From NCBI GenBank assembly GCA_012861695.1, contig JAAOOA010000006.1, positions 28,253,811-28,317,810 on the forward strand: a DNA stretch of 64,000 nucleotides, read 5' to 3'. The notes below the pieces were generated by a model, which was not told the DNA's origin, ran no database searches, and saw only the letters and a list, made by a program, of their open reading frames with translations. Origin of the DNA: Trematomus loennbergii (Eukaryota; Chordata; Actinopteri; Perciformes; Nototheniidae). This document shows positions 1 to 15,720 of the stretch, in pieces. Position 1 is the stretch's first letter; each line of letters opens with the position of its first letter. A program made the translations under genes and the position numbers.

Positions 1-429
1 GTTTTCACACCATTGAAATATCAGTTTTCATATTTAGTATGCATGAATCCCATCAATTATTCACCCACGGGACACCTACTGTACACTGTCAAACCAGCCA
101 GAAATATTTTCACTAATGTTAACACGTCAAGATGATAAGTTGTGTTAAACAGTTCTGCAGCCATAGAGTCATTGTGGCTCTTTTCAGGCATAGTGACAAT
201 TACCATGCTTATTTTAAAGCGGCAATAGACAGAAGAAAATGTTAATTACAGAATGTATGGCTGTAGAGTATTGACACCATGGGTGTTTAGATTGGGGGGG
301 ATTCATATTTCTTCCAAATGTAATCATGTAATGTCTTGAGTTTATCCAAGAGCTGTTGAGACATTGAGAAAAAAGTGTGAGCCTCATGGCCATGCTAGAG
401 AAAAAGTCAAGGTATCATCATCTGGGGAC
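1..429. other. Intergenic DNA, nothing recognised
   Basis: AT-rich DNA with no long reading frame, no splice-flanked conserved peptide and no repeat structure that I recognise. The window's left edge falls inside this intergenic stretch. Confidence 0.5.
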
Positions 430-566
430 AATGGTTGTCTGTATAAAGTTTGATGGCTATCCATTTAATATCTTTTGAGATATTATAATTTTGACCAAAG
501 TGGTGGACCAACCAACTTTGCCATCCCTAGAGCCATTCCATTGTGGCTAAAACCATGCAAGGCACA
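430..566. repeat. Relic of a common teleost interspersed repeat
   Basis: The stretch contains the phrases GACCAAAGTGGTGGACCAAC and TTGCCATCCCTAGAGCCA followed by TGTGGCTAAAACC. I recognise these from a very abundant perciform interspersed repeat. The copy is diverged and its ends are not clear. A different part of what I believe is the same family lies near 37.8-38.1 kb. The family assignment is from memory; class and transposition mode are not decided here. Confidence 0.45.
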
Positions 567-3500
567 GAAGCATTAGCAATATTCAGTCAAATGATTATGA
601 ATATGCCTCCCTGTATAAGTTGCATTCACTATTGGGGTTTGGGACCCTACAGGGTTGTGTGAGTGGAACAATCTTTTCAAATTTGCTTTAATCTTGACAA
701 CATCCTTGTTACTTTCTCGTGACACGAAAAAGTAGTTCAACCAAACAATCTATTAAGGAAACTAAAGTGCAAATGTACATCTGCATACCGTGACATGGGG
801 GTCATTCATTGTGCAATAATGATTTGGAGAAAATAAGAAATTCCATTTTTATTTTTTCAACCATTTTTCGATGCAATGTGATTCGGTTTCCTGTATACCA
901 TGCCTGTGATAAAGGTTTGTTTCACTGGGCGAATGCTTGGTCAATTAGGGTGAAAGGTTATTTCTTCCCCGTCTAAACACACTGACAGAAGAAGATAAAT
1001 CCTGACATCAGTTTAATTGAAATGTGCTTGTGCTTTGCCATGATCAAATTCCCTGTCATCCAAGCCCTGTGGTTATCCACAGGCTTCCCTGCCGCGCTTT
1101 ACGGCAGCCAGTGGAGATAATAACCGGGGTTATGGATTGACCGGTGGATCACCTTGTACCGCTGCTTTGAGGGAGCCATGTTCGGGGCCATGGCTCAGCG
1201 TTGCTTGTATGCGAGAGCCGGGGCTGAGAGCTCTCCTGTTTCTCGAGTGCAGACCAGGTCTTGCCGGGGCCACGGTGCAGTGAAATGGAAAGCATGCCAT
1301 TCCCTGTTCCGCTTGATGCCGAGTGACTGTGAGAGGTTGTGTCATGTTTCTTGGCTATTGACTCAATGACTTAGGACTTCACGTCGAAAGCCTGAACCCG
1401 TGCGGGCTCTCTGCGTGCTGACAGAGAAATGTGTCTTCCACTTGTCTTCACATTGACCTGAGGACACTGCTGAACTGACGTGTCCGCATCCCCAAAGTCT
1501 CACCTCCTGGACCCAGGAGTAACCTTTCCACGACCTTGCCTGTCTTTCATGCTCTGTTAGTCGTGGCTCTGGCCTGCTATCTAAACAATTCTCTCATCTT
1601 GTTTTTTTTTCTTTTTCTGATATACTGTAGCTATGGATTACCTGTCTGTGACAGTCAACCCATTCAGCTTCCACTACACGGATGACATGGCTTAGGATCC
1701 AGCCTTACGTGCCGCATATTATTCACTGTCACAGTGGGTTCGAGAGTCAAGGCACAGAGTAAGCACAGGCCATTAGCTGGTCCTGAAATGACAGCTCAAA
1801 GAACCAAACAGTCATGGCTGCCTCCGCCTTCAGGTTCATCCACAAGACAAAATCACCATATGCCCTTCATTTGTTGGACAAATGAGGATATCTGGACTTC
1901 TCTTGCTGCAAATACATTATTATGTATTCCTCTTTACATTGTATGCAAAAGGGTTATTCTGCATATTTGACTAATGGATGTCTTGTGACATGGCTCCGAC
2001 AGCTGACCTGATTTATTGCAAGGTTCCCTGCATTGTTTAAAAAAAAAAACAATCTGACTCAGTGACAACAGCCCAATTATGGCTTCCATGCAGAAAAGGT
2101 CCATATATACAAGATGTGATATGCAAATCCAGCTGCTAGCTGTCCTTGCTCTCTTCTAATCTAATAATGTGATCCATCATTTCAGCAGCAACGGATCTAC
2201 ACCACAGGCAGTGAAAATAATCCCACAGAGGATTAGTATGAAGATGTTTGCATATCTACATATACAGTCCTGAGAGGCTCTATTGGGAGAAATAAATACC
2301 GAAAAAATGTTATAGTTTGTAATTCCTTTGCATTTTCTTGGAAAAATACTTTGCTGATTACATATTTCCATAGTTATTGATTGTCAGTAACCTTCCAAAC
2401 ATGCATTTGACATCCATTACCAGTATAGATGCCTAGGGAAGTAAGACACCATCTTTGAGGCAGGGAGGAAACCTGTAAAACTCTGTGTTTCCTGTTAGCA
2501 TTAGTGGCGCTGTTGGTTGAGGGATGGTCCTGTTGCAGAATCATCCATTACCCTGATGAGCCCGCGGCCCCTGAGCTACGACAGCACAGCCACAGGATGA
2601 GCGAGACAGGCGACTGCCACTATTTGTTCTGCTAAAGCATTCATCACACTAATTACCCATGGTGCCAAGCCGCTCCTGTCGCCCACTGAAGCTCTGGCTG
2701 CTCGTTTGGAGCCGAGGTGAGAAAGGGAAAACCTCAGATGAGTCCAAACACGAGGCTGTCCTCTTTTTCCCCGGCTCTCCTGCACATAATTAACTCCAGC
2801 AACTTGACAAATTGGAATGATGAATCTGGCCTCTATGAATAGATACAAATACATGATCAATCAAAAACGCCGGGCAGTGTGCGCAGTCTGAGGAAGTGTG
2901 CTGCTGTGAAGGACAAAAGAAGTGTATTTGCCTTTGAATGACATTTGGTCCTGTAGTGAAAAAGTGAGAGGGATTGTTTGTGTCTGTTGTGTTGGTTGCA
3001 AAATCTCACCATTTCATCCTTTAAGTGCCAAAGTAAGACCGTTATATTCCATGCACATTGCCAGTTTAAAGGAGTATGCAACCTAACTCTCATCGTCTTG
3101 GAAAACTATAACTATTTCCCAAGATAGATGCAAGGGGACAGACTCTTTTTTGACTTGCAGTCCTTTATGCCACCTGACCTTGAGAAGCACAGAGAAAAAC
3201 GTGTGTTTTCATGTCGTTCAGACAATCTACTGCCTGTGTCCCTCCTGGCCTTAACACAGCCGTCTGAACAAATGTACTGTAGCATCCAGTACATCAAAAC
3301 CTTCCAGCATCACCTCACACACCAACAGAGCAGGGACAAGGATACCCCAAATCCTACTTTGTTTAACTGTTGCTCTCCAACCAGGCCAAGACACTTGGGT
3401 AAATACAACGTAGAAATTGTTGGTACACTCACATGAATCCTTAGATACATGGGTCATATTGTATTATGTTATTTTACTTTATATTATATTATTGTTTAAA

Positions 3501-4095
3501 TGTTTTTTGTTTTTTTATTCATCACATTTTCATTCTTGTTTGAGCCTGTCTGGTTGTTTACTTGGATACTTACAGTAGCAAGGTAAGCTAAACTAAGCTA
3601 AGCTACGTTAAGCTACTAAACTACTTGGTTATGGCAAAAATTCATCCTTCATAAATACTTTTTTTGTGGGTTTTTAATGTTATTATAAGTACTGATGCTG
3701 CTTCTTTGGAAGGCAACAATAGTCCAAAAAATATACACCGCTATGTGCGTTAATCCAGATAATGAGTTCTGGTCTAAGTGAGGTCAAAGGTTAAATAGGG
3801 CTTTGTACAATTCTTAATGAAGGATCCCTGCACTCCGCCAGGATGACTCTACTTACATCTAGGAAGGCTGTCAGTGTGGGTTATCATTGGACACTGACCT
3901 GTAGCACAATGTGCATCTCAGGCATGTAATCCTCCACATGGTGAACGGTGGTGCGAGTCAGAGGTCGGCAGTCTGGGGTTAATGAACGGTGAAAGTTGGT
4001 GCGATGGTCACAGGTGAAGCAGTAGATGAGATGTGCCAATCTAACTGACAAGTTATTGTAGGAATCAGCTTTGATAAGCCTAAGAGATCATACCC
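567..4095. other. Intergenic DNA without a gene
   Basis: No reading frame here has a recognisable domain. The short open frames at 1.13-1.37 kb and 2.6-3.4 kb overlap on opposite strands and show no protein family features. Blocks at 1.08-1.56 kb and 2.49-2.80 kb are GC-richer than their surroundings and could be non-coding conserved DNA of the nr2f2 neighbourhood, which cannot be tested without alignment. A short run of TAAGCTA-like words lies near 3.58-3.63 kb. Confidence 0.45.
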
Positions 4096-4129
4096 TTGTG
4101 TCACCTAAATAAGGACTTTTTAGGACATT

Positions 4130-4800
4130 TTATGACATACTACATTCTACAATCACTAAAACTGGCTACTGTCACCTCCATCCTCCAAAGACCTGGAGAA
4201 AAGGGTCATATCCGACCCATCTCAAATCTCCCTTTTCTGTCAAAAATACTGGAATGCGTAGTCTCCATCCAACTGAAAACCCACCTCAACTCCTATAACT
4301 TGTACTGTATGAGCCATTCCAATCCAACTTCCGTTCACAACACAGCACCGAAACAGCCCATCTCGAAACCTCCATCAACATCACAGATACTGCCCTATCC
4401 TGACTTATCTCACCAGGAGACCAAAGTTCTTCAACATCAACATCTGCATCTCCTTCCCTGCTACCCTGTCCCAAGGCGTCCCCCAGGGTACAGTGCTTGG
4501 GTCTCTCCTCTTTATCCTGTACCTTCTCCCCCTCAGTAACATCATATGCCACCATGGCCTCCACTTCCACTGCTACGCCGTCGAAGTCCAGCTATACATC
4601 TCAACTAAATTAATCACCACTGCAAGTCGCTCCACTCTCACCGACAGCCCCACAGATATAAAAACTTGGATGAAATGCAACTTCTTCAAAATCAACTGCG
4701 ATAAATCTGACATGCTCATCATCTGTCCCAAATCCCAAAAACAACTTCTGCCTCACCATCAACAACTCATCATCCAAACTCCTGAATATCTTCAGTACAT
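4130..4800 (+). pseudogene. Decayed L2-clade LINE reverse transcriptase relic
   Basis: Translated pieces in two frames follow the order of an L2/CR1-type reverse transcriptase. First comes RPISNLPFLSKILE near 4.22 kb (the family's NYRPISNLPF block). Then, after a frame change, GSLLFILYLLPLSNII near 4.5 kb (the GVPQGSVLGPLLF block), followed by a degraded catalytic site where YADD has become YAVE. The frame is broken and the active-site aspartates are lost, so this copy is dead. It is much older than the two L2 copies at 20.3 and 25.7 kb, which keep open frames. Confidence 0.75.
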
Positions 4801-4839
4801 CCAGAATTCTGCTAGTTGTCCACTCACCAGTTGACTTTT

Positions 4840-5570
4840 CAGAAAGATGTTAGTGCGACTTCCTATGGCTTTTTTTCAACATACTACACTATGGCTTTTT
4901 GGAAATATTTTCAACACTATGGCTTTTTTTTTCCTTACATACACTACAACTTTTTTTATATTTCTGACAACTTTACAATTACTTTTTTATTCAATGTTTG
5001 TGAATACATTTTGGGATATTATCACATACTATACTGTGAAGTTTTTTTCTGTGATTTTTTTCGACATAATATACCAGTGTTTTTTAAATATACTTTACTA
5101 TGTTGTCTTTTTGAAATGTCGACATACTGTACTATGAATGTATTTTACATATTCAACATACTTTATTATATCATTGCTATGCCTTTTTTCGACATACTAT
5201 ACTTGAACGTTTTTATCTGAAATTTTCGACATACTGTACTGTGTCGTTTTGCATAATTTGAACATATGTTGTGTTTTAAAAAATATATAGAAATACTATA
5301 CTATGTCGTTTTTTGGCTTATTTTCGACATTAACACGATGTAGTCTTTTCTGAAAAAATCCATTTACTATACTGTAATGTTTTTGCATTTTTCAACATGC
5401 TATACTATGTGTTTTTTCTGAAAATGTCCACGTAGTCTGTCATTTATTCACATTTTTACAACATATTAACTATGTATTCTTCCCAGAAATGTTCGACTAT
5501 GCTGTTTTTCCTAAAAATGTATTTACAGAATACAAAACCGACAAGAAGTCCTCAGTTTGGTATAAAAATG
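4840..5570. repeat. Degenerate AT-rich satellite
   Basis: The block repeats, with heavy divergence, a unit of roughly 35-45 bp built from the words CGACATACTATACTATG and a T-rich run such as GTCGTTTTTTCTGAAAA. At least a dozen degenerate units can be followed. The open frames of 134 and 96 residues in this block are Phe/Tyr-rich translations of the T-rich repeat and overlap each other, so I do not regard them as genes. Confidence 0.7.
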
Positions 5571-6006
5571 GCCTGCTATTTTATTATTATTTAATAATAG
5601 TTATTTAATTGAGTTTAACTAACCATTTTTCATTAATTTACCACTAGTTATTAATTTAAGTTCAGTTTTGTTCTGACTTTTTGGATATTTTCGACATACA
5701 GTACTCTACGCTACCATTTTCTCTCATGTAATAATAATAAAAATTATTATAATTATTATTATAACAGATAAATACAAAATAAAACAATGCTACAATGAGT
5801 TTTTCATGGCATTCATGTGATGTGTATTTTGAGACAACTGTGAGGACTTTTTGGGATCAAGGACCCCCAACAACATACAACACAGTGTATTCACAGATAA
5901 ACTCACAAACACCACATTCAAAAACCATTAAAGACATAACAAGTTGCTGATGTATCATTATCTCAAACTATAATGTTGTGTTTGTTTTACGTTGTCGGGG
6001 CCAACA
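5571..6006. other. AT-rich intergenic DNA
   Basis: AT-rich with short TAATAATAAT-type runs near 5.58-5.62 and 5.73-5.77 kb. No gene is seen. Confidence 0.45.
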
Positions 6007-6044
6007 GGTCAGGGCGTGACATTCCTGGATGTCACGCCCTGACC
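6007..6044. repeat. Perfect 16-bp inverted repeat (hairpin)
   Basis: GGTCAGGGCGTGACAT at 6007-6022 is followed by the six-base loop TCCTGG and by its exact reverse complement at 6029-6044. The GC-rich stem stands out against AT-rich surroundings. It could be a foldback transposon remnant or an RNA hairpin. There is no flanking gene to suggest a role. Confidence 0.9.
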
Positions 6045-7980
6045 CTGGCTCACTGACTCTTTGACAAACACCAGTAGGACATTGCAGAAGGATGTGAGAG
6101 AGAAGCTACAGTGTACTTTAGATCACAAACACTAATCTCATTAGCATAATGAGCTTACACTACACATATGGACTCTGCCAAGAGTGCTACTGCGTTTCCT
6201 AGAAGACAATAATCTATCTCAACACAATTCTAAAATACTCAATAATATTTGACCACATTTTTGTATACTTTTTTCACTGAAGTAGTATAGCTAATTTTAG
6301 ATTACAAAAGTACATTTTCAGGAAAGGGACATCACTTTTTGACCATCCTTACAGTATGTGTGTGGGTCTTCATTTGGCATCTTCAAGCACAGACTGTCAT
6401 TATTGTTTTACCACTGTTGTATACACTTGGTGGGTTTAACAGATACTGATATGGTGCCATTGGTTGGTTAGAGGGGGTGAAGAAGAGAAGAGAAGAGAGC
6501 TGTACATTTACGATATTTGTTTGTGTGGCAGCTAGTCAGCCACTGTCTCCCACTGTGCCATAAACAGTTATATCCTGGTGGCTTTGCACACACAGCAGGC
6601 CTCTCCTGGCCATACTCTCTCTCAATTAATCTCCAATTGGCTAGCTTTCAGCTCCCCACATGTGATAAGTCTTAAAGGGCACCGGTTCACCAAAAACAAA
6701 GGGGGTTTATCATCTCTAAACTCCTAAATCTGTGATTAATGGTTACTGGACTTGTCGCTACATAGGGGAGAGTTCAGTGAATTAAACGTGGAGGAATGCA
6801 TCATCCGTATCCAGCGTTGTAAACACTTTAGCCTTGACCTTCCACTGTTGATTGGTCTTGGACGTCAGCCGTGTGTGTTGTTAACAGGCGGAGCAGAGCT
6901 TTTTTTGTGTGTGGGCAGTCACTGGATGACTGCAAAGCTGGCCGTCTGGAAGAACGTGCCGCACACTCTGCCTCGGGACTCATGGAGCATGAGTCAACGC
7001 GGAAAGGGCCGTGCAGACATTTTCACATGGCGATGACTTACTTCCAAAAGGCCTACATGAACATCAAGATGATTTAATCTCTCATTGACAGGAATCATAC
7101 TTAGCAACACTGGTGCAGAAACACATCAAGAGCTAAAAGTAGTGAGACACAGATGGCAAAACAACACTGTACAAATGACATGCAAAAAAGTTGTGAATGC
7201 CTATATTCAACCATGCATACTGTACATGCTTTATTTGTTTAAGAACTTGATATTGATTCAATCAGACTACTATTTAGATTTAACATTGAGGCATGGCAAA
7301 GAAAAACACTTATGTTGTCTTTGTGTTTGACACAATGTCTTTTATTGTTATCAAACTATTTTGAAGTGCAATTCCAGGCAAAACAATAACCAAACGTTTT
7401 TATTAGATGTTTTATTAAGAAGATGTAAAATGTGTTTTTTTCTTCTTCTTGTTTTCCCTTTATTTGAAAGAGGTCCTATTGACACCCATCTCACTGCAGG
7501 GAATCCTTGTAAAACTCAATTAACTATTTAAAATCAATAAAAACATGTATCTACATAACGTAAACGTTTTGATAACATGCCTATACTGAAAACACCCTTA
7601 CAATAGCAAATGTATTCACCTTAATTATCAGACCTAAAAACAAATATATATTTCTCCTCTTCCAACTGACACTATACAAAATCAAGTATTTCCTCAAGCT
7701 ATAAATCAAGTGCGTCATAAGGTGATTTCCTGTGTAATTTACTGATGACACTAGGTGGCATCAAATTACTGCATATGGGATCTGCTGCACTCCTCATGTG
7801 AGACTAATGAAGTGTGAGTTTAAGTATGTCCTCTCATTATATTTCAGTGTGACAGACAATGGTCTGTCAATATCACTGCAAATATTTAAGCAAATCATGT
7901 GAAGCACACACTCCTACCAGAACAGCTCAGCGGAAGCTAAAGCCTCACTCCACACTCGCCAGTGTTTATTAACAGAAATC
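6045..7980. other. Intergenic DNA upstream of nr2f2
   Basis: No gene is recognised. The open frames at 6.75-7.33 kb have no family features. The interval lies directly upstream of a developmental regulator and could hold enhancers, but nothing in the bases alone proves this. Confidence 0.4.
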
Positions 7981-8689
7981 CAACCGGAGCCCCACACTGC
8001 TGATCCCAGACCAGCTTCTCCTCGCGTTATAGCCCCACCCCAAACAGAGGCGTCACCGAGTCACAGCCCGTGACGTGAGGACGCACCACTCTCCTCCTCC
8101 GTCCCGGAGCAAAGCATCTTCAAAATCCTCATCCATCAGCTCCTCTCTGTCTCTCCCCTCCGCTGTCTTTTTAATGTAACTTCTGACTGATCGGGAGAGC
8201 ACGGAGCGTCTGGAAAGCCTGGACTCCATCTCTGGTGAAGGATCTGCTCGCACGGTGTTCTGTTCAAAGTGGACACACAGGACCAAACAAGGATCAGACA
8301 GATTGTATATTATTTTTGGGATAACATTGCTTTACTCGATGGATTTTGGCTCAGTGTTTTTCGTCTTTATGTGTTAATCTCTGTGGATGTTATAGTGTAT
8401 CATCTCGGTCTGAATGAAGCTTTCTTTTTGGATTTCCAACAGACCGACACTGTTTCTGGGTGACTGAAGATTTTTAAAGGCTACTTGTAAAGTCGCGCGC
8501 TTTAATTGTATCACCGTTATTCTATGAGCTTTTTTCATATTATTAAGTTGTAACTTGTACTTTATTTTGTCAAACAATGCTGCAGTTTTCCTGAAGGTGC
8601 GTTAGTAATTAACGATACCAAATAGTGCGGTTCAATTGTCGCTGAGAAAATAGGAAAGTTGGGCGCTCAAACTTTCAGAGACTATCGAC
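7981..8689 (+). promoter_or_regulatory. nr2f2: Probable promoter and 5' UTR of nr2f2
   Basis: This stretch directly precedes the start codon at 8690. Its first 300 bases are GC-richer than the flanks, with a CCCCACCCC GC-box-like word near 8034 and a TGACGTGA word (one base from a CRE) near 8070. No TATA box is evident at a firm distance, so the transcription start is not placed. A long 5' UTR is usual for COUP-TF genes. The assignment rests on position and base composition only. Confidence 0.4.
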
Positions 8690-12996
<4,307 letters not shown>

Positions 12997-13620
12997 AAGG
13001 AACAGGCCACGGTGCTACTTCTAAGGTCAGAAAAAGGTCCCACACCTTAAATCGAGTCATTTCAGTACGCCGTAAAATCTCTGTTGCTTCGGAACAAGGA
13101 AAAAACACTGCCAGTGCTATGAGATAATTATAGACATTTCCAATGTAAAAATAAGATCTCAATTTATGATATTCTCACACCACCTGCAATACCAGAGGAG
13201 TTATCCGCCTTACGCTGCATTGTGTCCCCATGTTTCTAGAAAAATTTTCCTGAAATAAATTCACCCACCTTACCGACGTTTTGCCCACTGGCAGATTTTT
13301 TTGTACTTGTTCGGGAAAACGATATTTGACGAAATGAAATGATTGCTAATGACGGACATTTTTTTTGCTGTGTGGTGACATCTCACCGTCTTTGGTTTTT
13401 GGGATAACAATCAATATTTATTGGACCCTGTGTGTATATTTATCGTGCTTATAAATTATGTTTTGGTTCCTTTTTTAAATGTTTTCCGTATTTTTTTGCC
13501 CCGGCATGTGAGAAAACTGCAGGGATTGTCTCGTGTCGATCTGTTGTGTTTTTATTGTTTTTTGTTTCATACCTTCCAGACATGGCACTTTTAAAATAAA
13601 GGAACATTTTTAGAAAGATT
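12997..13620 (+). other. nr2f2: nr2f2 3' UTR with polyadenylation signal
   Basis: An AATAAA lies at 13595-13600, about 600 bases after the stop, followed by a T-rich stretch. This is the first canonical signal after a plausible UTR length. The exact cleavage site is not placed. AATAAA-like words nearer the stop (near 13253) are possible alternatives. Confidence 0.55.
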
Positions 13621-15214
13621 TAACGCAGGTGTTTGGAACCCAACATCATCTGACTTTAACCTATTGGCTCAATTGTGTACAGACCGAATAGTGAGATTAA
13701 TGCTCCGTTTGCATTATGGACATACGCAGAATGGAAAGGACAAGAGCAAAACAATATATTTGGATAATGCACTTCCCACGATCAGTGTTAGGTTGCTCCA
13801 AGTAATGCATTACTCCTTTCATATGTAATATCATTACGTCCTCACATTAGTATTTCCATTAAAAAAAAATTCCACAGTACTTAATATCTGCGGTTTTTTT
13901 ACCTTCGAAAATCTATATTTTTAAGTTCTCCTTTGAATGATCACATATTCGACAACGTCACATTTCTCATCAAAGTAGTAAATAGTGACACTCAGAGAAA
14001 TAGAACTCTTCTGTTATTTCTCACACTGAAAGATGATGACATGTGGCAAAATAGATAAAGGGAAGGAATATTAGATAGCTGTACAATATTCAGTTTTTTC
14101 TTATTTAGCGGGGTTAAAGGGGGTTATAATCCTATTCTTTTGACTGGTAACTTGTTACAGGGAAAGTCATGTTATTACTATAATGGATTAATGATTAATG
14201 CATTACAAAACCTTCATTTATTTCTTTTACACTGACTGTCTCCAAGAGATTTTAAAAGCACTGGGCCCAATGTATTCTGTAACTACAGTCTCCTATTGAA
14301 CACTACACATACTTCCAGTGCAAGTACAAATTGTATTTCAATATAATTTTCATGCATTTATGAGCCCAGGCCGCTTAAATGGCACAATAGACCACTGCAG
14401 GGTATTGCTGAACTGAAAGAGTGTGTGTGCGCATGTGCGTGTGTGTGTGTGTGATTGTATTTGTGTTTACTTCTTTTTGACAACCACTCTGATGTACTGT
14501 GAAAGCATATTGGTTAACATATTGGTACCATATTAAATTATAACTCAAGATTTATAAATAAAGTGTATTTGGTTTATTTTGACATTTTAATTATATGTTG
14601 TTTATGTCTGCCGCCACTTTAAAGAGAGGACAAAATATGTGTATAACCTGTGCCTGTGTGTGTGTTAGCATGTACACAAGGTTGTGTACTGGAATTGGTA
14701 ACACATGAATGCTGAGCTTAGTTCCTGACGCTAATATTGTCACTAATTAGACATTTGATATCAATGACAAGCCTCATGCGGATGCCAACATTTAACTACA
14801 TGCCTTATTTGAAAAATTCTGCAGGAAACATTTAGCTTTTCTCCAGCATTTAGTTGCACTGGGTTTCATCCTGCATCTGAAACATATTTAAAATGCAGAC
14901 AAAACGCACATCATGCAAACTATTAATCCCTGAGATGTATAATTTAGTTGCTTATTAGACAAAGTTCATTATTCGCACATTAACCACTATTTAAAATGTC
15001 TTTATCATAATGAAACAACCATCAAAACACACACAAAATAATATTTGTATTTAGGGAGTAATTTGGAAAAACACAAACAGTGATTAAACTATTAGCGTAA
15101 TACTTTCAGTTAATACTACTTGTAATAGCTTGATGCTAACTTAACACATCTTAACAAACGTGCTTCTTGTGATTAGTGATTGTATTAATTCACAAAGGTG
15201 GTTAAAATCTGCAT
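13621..15214. other. Intergenic DNA without a gene
   Basis: AT-rich, with a short GTGTGTGC run near 14.42-14.46 kb. No coding or mobile-element signature is recognised. Confidence 0.45.
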
Positions 15215-15720
15215 CAGACAGGAGAGCTGAATGAACATGGAATTATAATCCATGTCTGTGTTGCCAGATTGAGGAGGACATAGAGGATTAAAGCAGCTTC
15301 TTTGCTTCTTAGTGGACAGAGAGCTAATGAGGGGCCCCTGAGTGCTCTGTCACAACAGTTTACCCTGAGGAGGATGGAGCTGGGCGCTCCACGGCCCCTG
15401 GGTGTCCTGGGCCAAAGGGCCAACATAAAACAATGGAGCATTTTCCCACACACGTACACGTCCAAAAGAAGAAAATGCCAAGGAGTACAGGGTGCAAAGG
15501 AGAAGGAAAATCAGTTGAGCTCGTGCTGCAGGGAAATAGCAGCACTGTTATTCCAATGGATTTCCATTTGCTTCCGTATTTACGTCATTTTACAAAAAAT
15601 GGATCCCGGTCATAAATAAGAGAGAGCCGCGGCTCTGCTGTTTTTTGGGAACTGAAGCTGGAGCAGTCGCCGCGCAGCATGGTTTGGACTCAGCCAATCA
15701 GCTTTCAGCATTGAAAGCGT
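15215..15720. promoter_or_regulatory. Candidate non-coding regulatory block
   Basis: A GC-richer island within AT-rich intergenic DNA that contains no repeat or domain signature. Overlapping short frames on both strands argue against coding. In vertebrates the NR2F2 neighbourhood is rich in conserved non-coding elements, so such islands are candidates. This is inference from composition and position only. Confidence 0.25.

Noticed and set aside
4816..5220. Phe/Tyr-rich 134-residue frame resembling a membrane protein
   Set aside because: It lies in a T-rich degenerate satellite, and hydrophobicity follows from TTT and TAT codons.
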